From Microbacteriaceae bacterium PS02333 (GTDB lineage Bacteria > Actinomycetota > Actinomycetes > Actinomycetales > Microbacteriaceae), in the NCBI GenBank assembly GCA_029959665.1, contig JASCOI010000014.1:1-50245 (forward strand): a stretch of 50,245 bases of DNA. The letters are read 5' to 3'. This document shows, piece by piece, positions 15,904 through 24,564 of the stretch; position 1 is the stretch's first letter, and the number at the start of each line of letters is the position of its first letter. The notes beneath the pieces were generated by a model. It worked only from the letters and a program-made list of their open reading frames with translations. It searched no databases and had not been told where the DNA came from. A program made the translations under genes and the position numbers.

Positions 15904-16428
15904 CTACGGAGCCTCGCGCTTCGCCGGCTTCGGGAAGGCCGATCGCATGTGGTCGGACGTGAGCACGTCGCCGATGCCGATCATGAACACCGAGAAGACG
16001 ATCTGCTCGATCACCATCCAGAACGGGTAGAGCCCGGGGATCGCCGCGATGATGAGCGTCACGATCGGGAAGATCCTGCTGAACAACCGCAGCCGCTGGT
16101 ACGCCCAGTAGTAGCCGAGCTGCGCACGCCAGGCGAACACGTACAGCGTCAGCGTGATGAGGAGCACGACCGTCGCCCGGAACCACACGGCCCACGGGAT
16201 CGTCTCGCCCGCTCGCGTCAGCAGGATCGCCACGACGATCGCGGCGAGACCCACCACGGTCTCGGCGACGAGCAACCAGCGGATCCACCGGAACGACCGC
16301 ACGGTCGCGGGGTGCGCCAGCATGTCCTCACGGATCACGTAGTCGGCCTGTCGGCCGCCGGCCAGGCGGTCGAGCCGGAGTCGGCACCACAACCGGTCGG
16401 CCCGGTCCGCGATGGATTGCTGCGTCAC
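15904..16428 (-). CDS. Hypothetical integral membrane protein
   Basis: From a GTG at 16428 the protein is 174 residues. About four hydrophobic segments are visible: WLLVAETVVGLAAIVVAILL, ATVVLLITLTLYVFAW, IFPIVTLIIAAIPGLYPF and QIVFSVFMIGIGDVL. The soluble N-terminus contains DYVIREDMLAHPATVRSFRW, and the C-terminus is short and basic. The frame is open further upstream to 16467, but that part overlaps a terminator hairpin, which favours the later start. No family was recognised. Confidence 0.65.
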   Translation of the reverse strand: MTQQSIADRADRLWCRLRLDRLAGGRQADYVIREDMLAHPATVRSFRWIRWLLVAETVVGLAAIVVAILLTRAGETIPWAVWFRATVVLLITLTLYVFAWRAQLGYYWAYQRLRLFSRIFPIVTLIIAAIPGLYPFWMVIEQIVFSVFMIGIGDVLTSDHMRSAFPKPAKREAP

Positions 16429-16466
16429 CCGTCCATGGTGCCGTATCCGGCGCGGATCACGCGCCA

Positions 16467-16498
16467 CGAGCCTCCCGTCCGGTCAGCCGGGAGGCTCG
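16467..16498 (-). terminator. Hairpin terminator after the DM13-like gene
   Basis: The arms at 16467-16477 and 16488-16498 (cgagcctcccg / cgggaggctcg) pair perfectly over 11 bases with a 10-base loop. It lies 50 bases past the stop of the minus-strand gene at 16549-17094. There is no U-tract, as is common for actinobacterial terminators. Confidence 0.6.
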
Positions 16499-16548
16499 GA
16501 TCGCCACCGGCGCGCACCCGGCGCGACCCGATGGCCGGGTCCACGGCG

Positions 16549-17094
16549 TCAGCCGGCCGGCAGCAGCTCGGCACCACCCAGGATGGTGGTCGTGTTCCAG
16601 TCGAGGATCACGAGCGAGTGCACCTCGGGCGGCAGGATCTGCGGGACGCGCACGTCGATGACCGCGGACGTCGCGCCGTGCGCGATCGTGCCGACCTCGA
16701 CGGGGTCGCCGTCCGGGACCCACCGTGCTTCCTGCCCGGTGCCCACCACGTCGCCGCCCGTCAGCTGCACCCGGACGTCCGCGGTCGCGAGGTCGGTCCG
16801 GAAGTCCGTGATCGTGACCCGCAGCGCACGCTCCCCCGACCTCGTCACCGTGACGTGGCCCGTGGTGTTGACGCCGATCGGGATGATGTCACCGTCCACC
16901 GGCAGCCCGGTGCGGTACCAGGGCTCCGGGTGTGGCGGCATGGTCGCGACGGCGTTCGTCGGTGCACGCTCGACGGCCGTGTGCGCCGTCGGGGCGGGCG
17001 CGAGCAGCCAGAAGTACACGGCTGCGGCGACGACGACGCCGGCCGCTCCGATCGCTGCCCAGCCGTTCGGTGTGGGCCCGTGCCCGGGTGACAT
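16549..17094 (-). CDS. Membrane-anchored protein with DM13-like exported domain
   Basis: The protein is 181 residues. A single N-terminal hydrophobic segment (IGAAGVVVAAAVYFWLLAP, ~15-33) is a signal anchor, leaving the rest outside. The exported part resembles a DM13 domain: a strand plus ALRVTITDFRTDL matching the DM13 'ledF' motif, a central DVRVQLTGGDVVG, and a C-terminal VILDWNTTTILGGAELL that resembles the domain's ending. The redox cysteine found in many DM13 domains is absent. Function unknown; the DM13 relation is a weak-to-moderate motif match. Confidence 0.6.
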   Translation of the reverse strand: MSPGHGPTPNGWAAIGAAGVVVAAAVYFWLLAPAPTAHTAVERAPTNAVATMPPHPEPWYRTGLPVDGDIIPIGVNTTGHVTVTRSGERALRVTITDFRTDLATADVRVQLTGGDVVGTGQEARWVPDGDPVEVGTIAHGATSAVIDVRVPQILPPEVHSLVILDWNTTTILGGAELLPAG

Positions 17095-17134
17095 GCACGG
17101 AGCGTACGCCCGTGCACGTCGTTCCGGGGAGGGG

Positions 17135-18661
17135 TCAGGTGCGCTTCCGGCGCTCGCGGACGCGCATGTTCACGGTGATCGGCGTGCCGGCGAAGCCCCA
17201 GACCTCGCGCAGACGCCTGGTGATGAACCGGCGGTACTGCGGGTCGAGGAACTGGGTCGTGAAGAGCACGAACGTCGGCGGCTGGCTCGCGGCCTGGGTA
17301 CCGAAGAGGATGCGCGGCTGGCGTCCGCCACGGACCGGGTGCGGGTGCTCCTGCACGAGCTCGGCGATGAAGGCGTTGACCTTGCCCGTCGGGATGCGGG
17401 TGTCCCACGACTCGAGCGCGGTCTCGAGGGCCGGGACGAGCTTCTCGAGGTGTCGGCCGGTCCGGGCCGAGATGTTCACTCGCGGCGCCCATGCCACGTG
17501 CGCGAGGTCCTGTTCGATCTCACGCTCGAGGTAGCGACGGCGCTCGTCGTCGAGCAGGTCCCACTTGTTGTACGCGAGGACCAGTGCGCGACCGGACTCG
17601 AGCACGAGGTCGATGATGCGGAGGTCCTGCACGGACACCGGCTCGGTGACGTCGAGGACGACCACGGCGACCTCGGCCTTCTCGAGCGCGGCCGTCGTAC
17701 GGAGCGAGGCGTAGAAGTCGGCGCCCTGCTGGAGGTGCACGCGCTTGCGGATGCCGGCGGTGTCGACGAAGCGCCAGACACGGCCGCCGAGCTCGACCTG
17801 CTCGTCCACGGGGTCGCGGGTGGTGCCGGCGAGCTCGTTCACGACGACGCGCTCTTCACCGGCCGCCTTGTTGAGCAGCGAGCTCTTGCCGACGTTCGGG
17901 CGTCCGAGGATCGCCACGCGACGCGGGCCGCCGATCTCCTGCTTCGCGACCGCGGAGACGTCGGGGAGGGTCGTGATGATGAGGTCGAGGAGGTCCGCGA
18001 CGCCACGACCGTGGAGCGCGGAGACCGGGTGCGGCTCACCGAGCCCGAGGTTCCAGAGCTCGTAGGCGTCGAGGTCGCGGCGGTCGTCGTCGGACTTGTT
18101 CGCGACGACGATCACCGGCTTGTCGGTGCCGCGCAACATCTTCACGACGTGCTCGTCGGTCGCGGTGATGCCGACCGTGACGTCGACGACGAACAGCACG
18201 GCGTCGGCGAGGTCGATCGCGACCTCTGCCTGGAGCGCGACCGAGGCGTTGATGCCCTTCGCGTCGGGCTCCCACCCGCCGGTGTCCACCAGGGTGAACC
18301 GCTTGTCGTTCCACTCGGCCTTGTAGCTCACACGGTCGCGCGTGACGCCGGGGACGTCCTGGACGACGGCTTCGCGGCGACCGATGATGCGGTTCACCAG
18401 TGCCGACTTGCCGACGTTCGGACGACCCACGATCGCGAGGACCGGGAGTGCCGGCAGGTACGCGACGCCGTCCTCGCCGAACTGCGCGGAGTCGAGGAGC
18501 GCGACGTCTTCCTCGTCGAGGTCGTAGTCTTCGAGGCCGGCGCGGAGTGCGGTCGCCCGCTGCTCCGCTTCCGACTCGTCGAGTCCCGCGAGACGCTCGC
18601 CGAGGGCGTCGTCGTACTCCGGGAAGTCGTCGTGCTCTGGTCCGTTGTCCAGCTGCGCCAT
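17135..18661 (-). CDS. der: Ribosome-assembly GTPase Der (EngA)
   Basis: The protein is 508 residues. It carries the hallmark pair of tandem GTPase domains: first P-loop [11 protein letters not shown] (79-89) with DTGGWEP and NKSDD, second P-loop [11 protein letters not shown] with DTAGIRKR and NKWDLL. A C-terminal KH-like domain ends in basic RVRERRKRT. It acts in maturation of the 50S ribosomal subunit. An acidic N-terminal extension of ~70 residues precedes the first G domain, as is usual in actinobacteria. It is the last gene of the tyrA-cmk-der block. Confidence 0.97.
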   Translation of the reverse strand: MAQLDNGPEHDDFPEYDDALGERLAGLDESEAEQRATALRAGLEDYDLDEEDVALLDSAQFGEDGVAYLPALPVLAIVGRPNVGKSALVNRIIGRREAVVQDVPGVTRDRVSYKAEWNDKRFTLVDTGGWEPDAKGINASVALQAEVAIDLADAVLFVVDVTVGITATDEHVVKMLRGTDKPVIVVANKSDDDRRDLDAYELWNLGLGEPHPVSALHGRGVADLLDLIITTLPDVSAVAKQEIGGPRRVAILGRPNVGKSSLLNKAAGEERVVVNELAGTTRDPVDEQVELGGRVWRFVDTAGIRKRVHLQQGADFYASLRTTAALEKAEVAVVVLDVTEPVSVQDLRIIDLVLESGRALVLAYNKWDLLDDERRRYLEREIEQDLAHVAWAPRVNISARTGRHLEKLVPALETALESWDTRIPTGKVNAFIAELVQEHPHPVRGGRQPRILFGTQAASQPPTFVLFTTQFLDPQYRRFITRRLREVWGFAGTPITVNMRVRERRKRT

Positions 18662-18700
18662 GGTGGGTTCCTTGCCGGCGGCCGGTCGGCCGCGTGTGTT

Positions 18701-18744
18701 CGGGCCCGTCGGGCCGGTGTCTCCGGGCCCGTCGGGCCGGTGTC
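18701..18744. repeat. 21-bp tandem direct repeat between cmk and der
   Basis: The sequence cgggcccgtcgggccggtgtc occurs at 18701-18721 and 18724-18744, separated by two bases. Each copy contains the imperfect palindrome gggcccgtcgggcc, so the spacer RNA could form two small hairpins between the end of cmk and the start of der. It is probably a slippage duplication, possibly affecting der expression. Confidence 0.55.
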
Positions 18745-19618
18745 AGTGTCCGGCCGCGCGGGCCAGGTCGACGACCGCCTGCACGGTCTGGTCGAAGTCG
18801 AGATCGGTGGAGTCGAGCGTCGTCACGCCGTCCGCGGCGTTCATGAAGTCGACGACCTTCGCATCGGCTGCGTCACGTCGGGCGAGTGCAGCCGAGGTCT
18901 CGGCGGCCGACTGGGTCGTGACCTCTGCCGAGCGTCGGGCCATTCTAACCTGCTCGTCGGCCGTCAGGAGGATCCGCACGTCGGCGTCGGGCGCGACGAC
19001 CGTCGTGATGTCCCGCCCCTCGGTGATGATCCCCTTCGCATCGGTCTTGCGCATCACGTTCCGGAACAGCTGCACGAGGCGCTTCCGGACGTCGGGGAGC
19101 TTCGCGATGTGCGCCACCGCCGCCGTCACCTCCGGGCTCCGGATCGCATCGGTCACGTCGGTGCCGGCCACGCGGACGAAGTACGCGTCCGGGTCGGTGC
19201 CGATCTCGTAGTCGAACGTGTCCCAGCTCGCCAGGATCGCCGCGGCGTCGTCGAGGTCGACCTCCTGCTGCAGTGCGTGCCACGCCAGCGCGCGGTAGGC
19301 GGCGCCGGTGTCCTGGTAGCCGAACCCGAGGGCCCGAGCGGCTGCACGGGAGACGCTGGACTTGCCGCTGCCGGCCGGACCGTCCACCGCGATCACGAAC
19401 TTCGCGACGTACGCGCCGTCCGCGAGACCGGCCGGCATCGGGTCGCGGGTCAGGCCCGGTTCGCCGCTGCCCTGGCCGTCGGCGCCGCCGATGTCGCCAC
19501 CCGTCACCGGGCCGGGCTGGTCGACGGGCGTCGGGAGCCCCGTGTCGGGGCCGTCCGGCCCACCGGTCACACCGGAGTCGTTCTGGTCGTTCAGGCCCAT
19601 GCTGCTGCGATCCTCCAT
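18743..19618 (-). CDS. cmk: Cytidylate kinase
   Basis: The protein is 291 residues. It converts CMP/dCMP to the diphosphates. The P-loop [16 protein letters not shown] starts at ~75, followed by [13 protein letters not shown] (CMP binding) and a late [19 protein letters not shown] segment, all typical of Cmk. The upstream ~70 residues are Gly/Pro/Asp-rich and appear disordered; the core from Met61 (ATG at 19438) would give the usual ~230 residues. An ATG at 19600 behind GGAGG is another option. The reading frame overlaps the end of tyrA, consistent with co-translation. Confidence 0.95.
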   Translation of the reverse strand: MEDRSSMGLNDQNDSGVTGGPDGPDTGLPTPVDQPGPVTGGDIGGADGQGSGEPGLTRDPMPAGLADGAYVAKFVIAVDGPAGSGKSSVSRAAARALGFGYQDTGAAYRALAWHALQQEVDLDDAAAILASWDTFDYEIGTDPDAYFVRVAGTDVTDAIRSPEVTAAVAHIAKLPDVRKRLVQLFRNVMRKTDAKGIITEGRDITTVVAPDADVRILLTADEQVRMARRSAEVTTQSAAETSAALARRDAADAKVVDFMNAADGVTTLDSTDLDFDQTVQAVVDLARAAGH

Positions 19619-20712
19619 CCGCGGCTCTCGAGTTCGTCGACGAGTCGCTGTTCCTGCTCGGGTACGACCGACACCTCGACGATGCCGATCGGTGCTCCGG
19701 GTGAGTGCTCGAGGCGCATGTCCTCGAGGTTGATGCCGATCTCGCCGATGGTCGTGAGGAGCTCGGCGATCTGCCCGGGTCGGTCGTCCACCAGGACGAC
19801 GACCTGGGCGAAGCGCTTGGTGGTGCCGTGCTTGCCCGGGAGCCGCTCGACGCCGCGGTTGCCGGACGCCATGGTCTCGGCGATCGTCCGCGGCGCCCCG
19901 GGGGCGTCCGGGTCGGCGAGGGCGTCGATGACCTTCGTCAGCTCGTCGCGGAGGTCGCTCAGGACCGGCCGGATGTGCGCGGCGTTCGCCCCGATGATCT
20001 GGACCCAGAGCCCGGGATCGCTCGCGGCGACCCGGGTGACGTCACGGACACCGCCGCCGGCCAGCCCGAGCGCCGACTCGGGAGCGCTACGGAGCCGGGA
20101 GGCCATCAGTGTCGAGACGAGTTGCGGGACGTGCGACATGATCGCCACGGCCTGGTCGTGCGGTTCGGGTTCCATCGGGACGACCGTCGCCTCGAGGTCG
20201 AGGGCGAGGGCTTCGACCACGGCCGCCCGGCGGTGCGTGATGTCGTCGTGGCCGGCGATCACCCACGGGCGACCGATGAACAGGTCGGCGCGCGCCGCGG
20301 TCGGACCGCTGCGCTCGCGCCCGGCCATCGGGTGCGACCCGACGTACCGCGTGACGTCGGCGCCGGCGGCACGGAGACGCTCGAGCGGCACCGACTTCAC
20401 GCTCGCCACGTCGGTGACGACCGCGTCGGGGTAGGCGCTGAGCTCCCGCTCGACGACCTGCGCGGTGACGTCCGGCGGGACCGCGACGACGACGAGCTCG
20501 GGAGTGTCTCCGTCGGCCGGACGACGGCCGGCGCCGTAGTCCACGGCGAGCGCGAGCGCTGCAGGTGAGACGTCGTCGAGGATGACCTCCACGCCCTTCT
20601 GCCGGAGACCGAGGCCGATCGATGCACCGAGCAGGCCGGCGCCGACCACGCGCACGGGTCCGCGGAGCCGGCGGTCGGGCTCCGGAGTCGTACCGGGGGG
20701 CGTCTGGGTCAC
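19591..20712 (-). CDS. tyrA: Prephenate dehydrogenase with C-terminal ACT domain
   Basis: The protein is 373 residues. It catalyses oxidative decarboxylation of prephenate to 4-hydroxyphenylpyruvate in tyrosine synthesis. The Rossmann motif [15 protein letters not shown] starts at ~22, the active-site segment [12 protein letters not shown] is present, and [14 protein letters not shown] follows. The last ~75 residues ([17 protein letters not shown]) form an ACT domain expected to bind tyrosine for feedback control. The start is a GTG overlapping the stop of the tetR gene (GTGA), and the gene end overlaps cmk. Confidence 0.95.
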   Translation of the reverse strand: MTQTPPGTTPEPDRRLRGPVRVVGAGLLGASIGLGLRQKGVEVILDDVSPAALALAVDYGAGRRPADGDTPELVVVAVPPDVTAQVVERELSAYPDAVVTDVASVKSVPLERLRAAGADVTRYVGSHPMAGRERSGPTAARADLFIGRPWVIAGHDDITHRRAAVVEALALDLEATVVPMEPEPHDQAVAIMSHVPQLVSTLMASRLRSAPESALGLAGGGVRDVTRVAASDPGLWVQIIGANAAHIRPVLSDLRDELTKVIDALADPDAPGAPRTIAETMASGNRGVERLPGKHGTTKRFAQVVVLVDDRPGQIAELLTTIGEIGINLEDMRLEHSPGAPIGIVEVSVVPEQEQRLVDELESRGWRIAAAWA

Positions 20713-21323
20713 CTGGCAACCCTACCGACCGGTCCCGGTCGTTCCGGATCGGTGAGTGCGATGGTCGCGGCACGGGCGGTCGCGAGGACCGCTTCCTCGG
20801 ACGCGCGGGTGCCCAGTGCGGCGAACAGGGCCGCACTCACGGTGTCGAAGGCCATGCGCGCGCGCAGCCGCTCGGTCCAGGGTGCGTCCGCCGGGACGAG
20901 CCGATCGACGACCTCGTCGAACCACGACCGGATGTCGCCGCCCTCGTCCGCGAACTTCTGCATCATCGGACGGTTGGCGTGCGCGAACCGCATCCCGCGG
21001 ATCCGGCCGGGCGAGGTCGAGTCCACCCAGCGCAGGGCGGTCCGGCGCAGCAGGTCCGGGCCCGGCGGCTGCTCGTCGATCCAGGCGAGCAGGGCGTCGA
21101 GCTCACCGCGACGATCGTCGAGCAGCGCACGGATGATCGCTTCCTTACTGGCGAAGTGGTAGTAGAGCGACGACTTCGTGACACCGAGCGCTTCGGCGAT
21201 GTCCCGGATGGAGGTGCCCTCGTACCCACGGCTGGTGAAGAGCTCCAGCGCGACGCGGAGGATCTCCGCCCGGGTCTCGCTGCCGGGGCGGCGGGTCGAG
21301 GTCGCGTTGCTCATGGTCGCCAT
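20709..21323 (-). CDS. TetR-family transcriptional regulator
   Basis: The protein is up to 204 residues. The N-terminal helix-turn-helix is clear (ILRVALELFTSRGYEGTSIRDIAEALGVTKSSLYYHFASKE in overlapping segments, residues ~20-62). The C-terminal ligand domain is helical and not specific. An ATG at 21314 is a second possible start. It is divergent from an FAD monooxygenase gene, and the 78-base gap holds two perfect 18-bp palindromes, the expected operators. I infer that it represses both genes and is relieved by a substrate of the monooxygenase. Its stop overlaps tyrA, so tyrA may also be affected by read-through. Confidence 0.93.
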   Translation of the reverse strand: MATMSNATSTRRPGSETRAEILRVALELFTSRGYEGTSIRDIAEALGVTKSSLYYHFASKEAIIRALLDDRRGELDALLAWIDEQPPGPDLLRRTALRWVDSTSPGRIRGMRFAHANRPMMQKFADEGGDIRSWFDEVVDRLVPADAPWTERLRARMAFDTVSAALFAALGTRASEEAVLATARAATIALTDPERPGPVGRVAR

Positions 21324-21328
21324 CCTAC

Positions 21329-21357
21329 TTGCCGAACGATCGTTCGGCGGCTATCGT
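21329..21357 (+). promoter_or_regulatory. Likely sigma-70-type promoter of the monooxygenase gene
   Basis: TTGCCG at 21329-21334 and TATCGT at 21352-21357 are separated by 17 bases, a good -35/-10 arrangement. One palindromic operator fills the spacer and the second covers the predicted transcription start, so repressor binding would block polymerase. Confidence 0.5.
21331..21348. promoter_or_regulatory. TetR operator palindrome 1
   Basis: This is a perfect 18-bp palindrome, gccgaacgatcgttcggc, with core cgaacgatcgttcg. It sits eight bases upstream of the longest tetR reading frame and inside the predicted monooxygenase promoter spacer. The identical 16-bp core recurs at 21365-21382. Confidence 0.75.
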
Positions 21358-21364
21358 CCTGCTG

Positions 21365-21382
21365 ACCGAACGATCGTTCGGT
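21365..21382. promoter_or_regulatory. TetR operator palindrome 2
   Basis: This perfect 18-bp palindrome, accgaacgatcgttcggt, has the same 16-bp core as the first operator. The centres are 34 bp apart, slightly over three helical turns, so two dimers could bind on nearly the same face. It precedes the monooxygenase ribosome binding site. Confidence 0.75.
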
Positions 21383-21401
21383 AACGACGAAGGGACGCAC
21401 C

Positions 21402-22661
21402 ATGGACGACCAGCCGAGCATCGCGATCATCGGAGCCGGACCGGGCGGGCTGCTCTGTGCTCGGGTGCTGCAGCTCGGAGGGCTGCGGGTCACCGTGTAC
21501 GACGCCGATGCGTCGCTCGCGTCCCGGGACCAGGGCGGCACGCTCGACCTGCACGCCGACAGCGGTCAGATCGCGATCGAGGACGCCGGGCTCGTCGACG
21601 AGTTCGCCGCCCTCGCCCGGCCGGAGGGACAGTCGAAGCGCATGGTCGCTCCGGACGGCACGCTGCTGATGGAGCACGTCGCGTCGCCGGACGAGTTCGC
21701 TGCGCCGGAGATCGACCGCGCCCAGCTCCGTTCGATGCTCGCCGGGTCGCTCGTGCCGGGGACCATCCGGTGGGGGCGGAAGCTGACCGAGGTCGTGTCG
21801 GGCGCCCAGCACGAGCTCGTCTTCGCCGACGGCGCCGTCGAACACGCGGAACTCGTCATCGGTGCCGACGGCGCGTGGTCACGGGTCCGTGCAGCACTGA
21901 CGGACACGCTCCCCCTCTACACCGGCGTCAGCTTCGTCGAGGTGCTCTTCACGGCGGTCTCCACGGCACACCCGGAGATCGCCCGACTCGTCGGTGACGG
22001 GCACCTGTGGGCGAACGGCGACGGTCGGACGATGGTCCTGCAGCGCAACAGCGACGACGTCGTCCGGGGCTACCTGGGGATGCGCGTGGACCTCGACTGG
22101 CTCGCCGCTGCCGGCCTCGGCACGGCCGACGGGCGCGGCGGGGTGCTGGCCGAGAGCCGGGCGCTCGACGCGAACGCCACGCAGTCGACCGACACCGAGC
22201 GGGTGCGGGACGAGCTGCTCGTGCGGTTCCGGGACTTCGCCCCCGAGCTGCTCCGCGTGGTCGCCGACAGCGAGGGCACCCTCGCGAACCGCCCGATCAT
22301 GGCGCTCCCGACGCCGACGGAGTGGGACCACGTGGCTGGACTGACCCTGCTCGGGGACGCCGCCCACGTCATGTCGCCGTTCGGGGGCAACGGGGTCAAC
22401 CTCGCACTGCTCGACGGCGCCGAACTGGCTCGGGCGATCGTCGGTGCGCTCCGGGACGGCACCGACGTGGACCAGGCGATGCGTTCCGCCGAGCACGTCG
22501 TGATCGACCGTGGCGCATCGATCGGTCGGAGTGCGAACGAGGCGATCTTCGAGCACTTCGCCGCCGGCGGCCCTGATCTCGACGACGTGCCGAACTTCGA
22601 CGTCGAGGCGGAACGCTGGCGCACGGGAGCCGAGGCCTACCGTGCGGCGCAGCGTTCCTGA
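21402..22661 (+). CDS. FAD-dependent monooxygenase (TetX/UbiH-like)
   Basis: The protein is 419 residues. It has the N-terminal FAD-binding GxGxxG (IIGAGPGGLLCARVL, ~8-22), the DG motif (VIGADGAWSRVR) and the GD motif (LLGDAAHVMSPFGGNGVN) of class A flavoprotein hydroxylases. It should hydroxylate an aromatic or antibiotic-like compound using NAD(P)H and oxygen; the resemblance to Tet(X) is general and resistance should not be assumed. AAGGGACG before the ATG is a good ribosome binding site. It is controlled, by inference, by the divergent TetR protein. The pair interrupts a housekeeping block between rluB and tyrA, suggesting insertion. Confidence 0.88.
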   Translation: MDDQPSIAIIGAGPGGLLCARVLQLGGLRVTVYDADASLASRDQGGTLDLHADSGQIAIEDAGLVDEFAALARPEGQSKRMVAPDGTLLMEHVASPDEFAAPEIDRAQLRSMLAGSLVPGTIRWGRKLTEVVSGAQHELVFADGAVEHAELVIGADGAWSRVRAALTDTLPLYTGVSFVEVLFTAVSTAHPEIARLVGDGHLWANGDGRTMVLQRNSDDVVRGYLGMRVDLDWLAAAGLGTADGRGGVLAESRALDANATQSTDTERVRDELLVRFRDFAPELLRVVADSEGTLANRPIMALPTPTEWDHVAGLTLLGDAAHVMSPFGGNGVNLALLDGAELARAIVGALRDGTDVDQAMRSAEHVVIDRGASIGRSANEAIFEHFAAGGPDLDDVPNFDVEAERWRTGAEAYRAAQRS

Positions 22662-22671
22662 GCCCCGGCGA

Positions 22672-24564
22672 TCAGTCGCTGGACTCGGCGGAGTCCGGCC
22701 CCGTCGGCGCACTCGCACCGCGTGCGATGCCGAGCAACTTGCCGAGCTCGACGTTGCTCAGCTCACGGGTCCGGCCACTCGGCAGGCTCCCGAGGTGCAG
22801 GGGCCCGAACGACCGACGGACGAGCTCGTTGACCGGGTGCCCGACCGCATCGAACATGCGGCGGACGATGCGGTTGCGGCCCGAGTGCAGCGTCACCTCG
22901 ACCAGGGACTCGCCGCGCGACGACTCGAGCAGGCGGACCTTGTCGGCCGCGATCGGGCCGTCCTCCAGGTCGATGCCGTCGAGCAGCAGCTGGACCGTGG
23001 CGGGATTGACGTTGCCGGCGACCTTCGCGATGTAGGTCTTGGTGACGCCGAACGACGGGTGCGCGAGCACGTGGGCGAGTGCACCGTCGTTCGTGAGCAG
23101 CAGCAGGCCCGACGTCTCGGCATCGAGCCGCCCGACGTTGAAGAGGCGCTCCTCGAACTTGTCCACGAACTGCGACAGGTCGGCACGGCCGCGTTCGTCG
23201 AGCATGCTCGACACGACGCCCGTCGGCTTGTTCAGCAGGACGTAGCGGCGCGAGGTGTCGACCTGCACGGGCACACCGTCGACCGCGATCGCGTCGGTCT
23301 CCGGGTCGACACGACGCCCGAGGGCCTCGACGACCGCACCGTTCACGGTGACACGCCCCTCGGCGATCAGGTTCTCGGCGACGCGTCGCGACGCGACACC
23401 GGCGGCAGCGATGACCTTCTGGAGGCGCTCACCGTCCGGCTGCAGGTCGGCCGGCGTCGCCGCACCGTCTGCCGCGTCCCACTCGGGGATGATCGGGCGT
23501 TCCGGGGTGCCCTCCACCGGGGTCCCCGCGGCGTCGCGCTCCCCCTCCGGTCGTGGTGTCGTCGCACGGTTCCGGACGGTCGCGGTCCCGCCGACGTAGC
23601 GCCGACCGTTGTGCCAGACCCGGCTGGCGTGCCCGTCGTCCTCGCGGCGGTCGCGGCCGCGGTCGTCACGGCGGTTGCGCTGATCGCGCTGGTCGCGGTC
23701 GGCGTTGCTCCACCGGGGGCGATCCGTCCGACGGTCCCCGGTCGGCGCGCCGCGGCGGTCGTCGTCGCGGCGGCCGTACCCACGATCGTCGTCACGGCGA
23801 GCGTACGCACGGTCACCGGCGCCACGGTCATCGCGGCGCGGCCCACCACGGTCGTCCCGGCGGGGACCGCCACGGTCGTCCTGCCGCGGACGGTACCCAC
23901 GGTCATCGTCACGACGGCCGTAGCCACCGCTCCCAGCGCCACGGTCATCGCGGCGCGGACCAGCACTGTCGCCCCGGCGCGGACCACCCCGGTCGTCCCG
24001 ACGGGTCGCCCCACGGTCGTCCTGACGCGGACGGTACCCACGGTCGTCGTCACGACGGCCGTACCCACCGCTCGCAGCGCCACGATCGTCCCGACGGGGA
24101 CCACCGCGGTCGTCCTGACGCGGACGGTACCCACGGTCGTCGTCACGGCGGCCGTAGCCACCGCTCCCGGCACCACGGTCATCGCGACGCGGCGCCCCGC
24201 GGTCGTCCCGACGGGGCCCGCCACGGTCGTCCTGACGCGGGCGGTACCCGCGGTCGTCGTCACCACGGCCGTACCCACGGTCACCCGCGCCACGGTCATC
24301 ACGGCGAGCACCACCGCGGTCGTCGTCCCGGCGGCCGTACCCACGGTCGTCGCGCTGGCCCGGTGCACCCGAGCGACCGCCGGAACGGTCGCCGTACCCG
24401 CGGTCCGCACCACCGGGACGACCGGAGTACCGGTCCCCGTCGCGACCCGACCCGCCCGGGCGACCCGAGCCTCCAGTCCGGCCGCCGCCGGAGCGGCCGG
24501 CGTCTCCGCGACCCGCACCCCCGCGACCGGCGCCGCCGTGTCGTCCGTCCTCATACGCGGCCAT
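22672..24564 (-). CDS. RluB-type 23S rRNA pseudouridine synthase with long Arg/Asp/Gly repeat N-terminus
   Basis: From the ATG at 24564 the protein is 630 residues. The C-terminal ~250 are a standard RsuA/RluB enzyme: an S4 RNA-binding domain (LQKVIAAAGVASRRVAENLI), the catalytic Asp motif NVGRLDAETSGLLLL, and the late GRNRIVRRMFDAVGHPV. It should isomerise a uridine in 23S rRNA. The N-terminal ~300 residues are disordered, with repeats such as GRRDDDRGYRPRQDDRGG, resembling RGG-box RNA-binding tails. An open frame extends upstream to 25050 but overlaps scpB and is not protein-like; the ATG overlaps the scpB stop by 14 bases, as in the usual scpA-scpB-rluB operon. Confidence 0.9.
   Translation of the reverse strand: MAAYEDGRHGGAGRGGAGRGDAGRSGGGRTGGSGRPGGSGRDGDRYSGRPGGADRGYGDRSGGRSGAPGQRDDRGYGRRDDDRGGARRDDRGAGDRGYGRGDDDRGYRPRQDDRGGPRRDDRGAPRRDDRGAGSGGYGRRDDDRGYRPRQDDRGGPRRDDRGAASGGYGRRDDDRGYRPRQDDRGATRRDDRGGPRRGDSAGPRRDDRGAGSGGYGRRDDDRGYRPRQDDRGGPRRDDRGGPRRDDRGAGDRAYARRDDDRGYGRRDDDRRGAPTGDRRTDRPRWSNADRDQRDQRNRRDDRGRDRREDDGHASRVWHNGRRYVGGTATVRNRATTPRPEGERDAAGTPVEGTPERPIIPEWDAADGAATPADLQPDGERLQKVIAAAGVASRRVAENLIAEGRVTVNGAVVEALGRRVDPETDAIAVDGVPVQVDTSRRYVLLNKPTGVVSSMLDERGRADLSQFVDKFEERLFNVGRLDAETSGLLLLTNDGALAHVLAHPSFGVTKTYIAKVAGNVNPATVQLLLDGIDLEDGPIAADKVRLLESSRGESLVEVTLHSGRNRIVRRMFDAVGHPVNELVRRSFGPLHLGSLPSGRTRELSNVELGKLLGIARGASAPTGPDSAESSD
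23740..24365. repeat. Imperfect tandem coding repeats in the rluB-like gene
   Basis: The motif cgtcctg(a/c)cgcgg recurs at 23877, 24018, 24111 and 24228, with periods of 141, 93 and 117 bases, all multiples of three. Between them shorter units encoding RRDDRG and DDDRGYG repeat. The array encodes the disordered tail and probably varies in length between strains. There are no conserved direct repeats with unique spacers, so it is not a CRISPR. Confidence 0.8.

Noticed and set aside
16412-20434. Plus-strand open frame of 1340 codons opposite der, cmk and tyrA
   Set aside because: It crosses three conserved minus-strand genes and their boundaries and lacks any domain.
21402-22661. Tetracycline resistance gene tet(X)
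   Set aside because: Only general class A flavoprotein motifs are shared; nothing in the sequence supports tetracycline as substrate.
23740-24365. CRISPR-like appearance of repeats
   Set aside because: Repeats are imperfect, in-frame with coding sequence and of variable period, with no unique spacers or cas genes.
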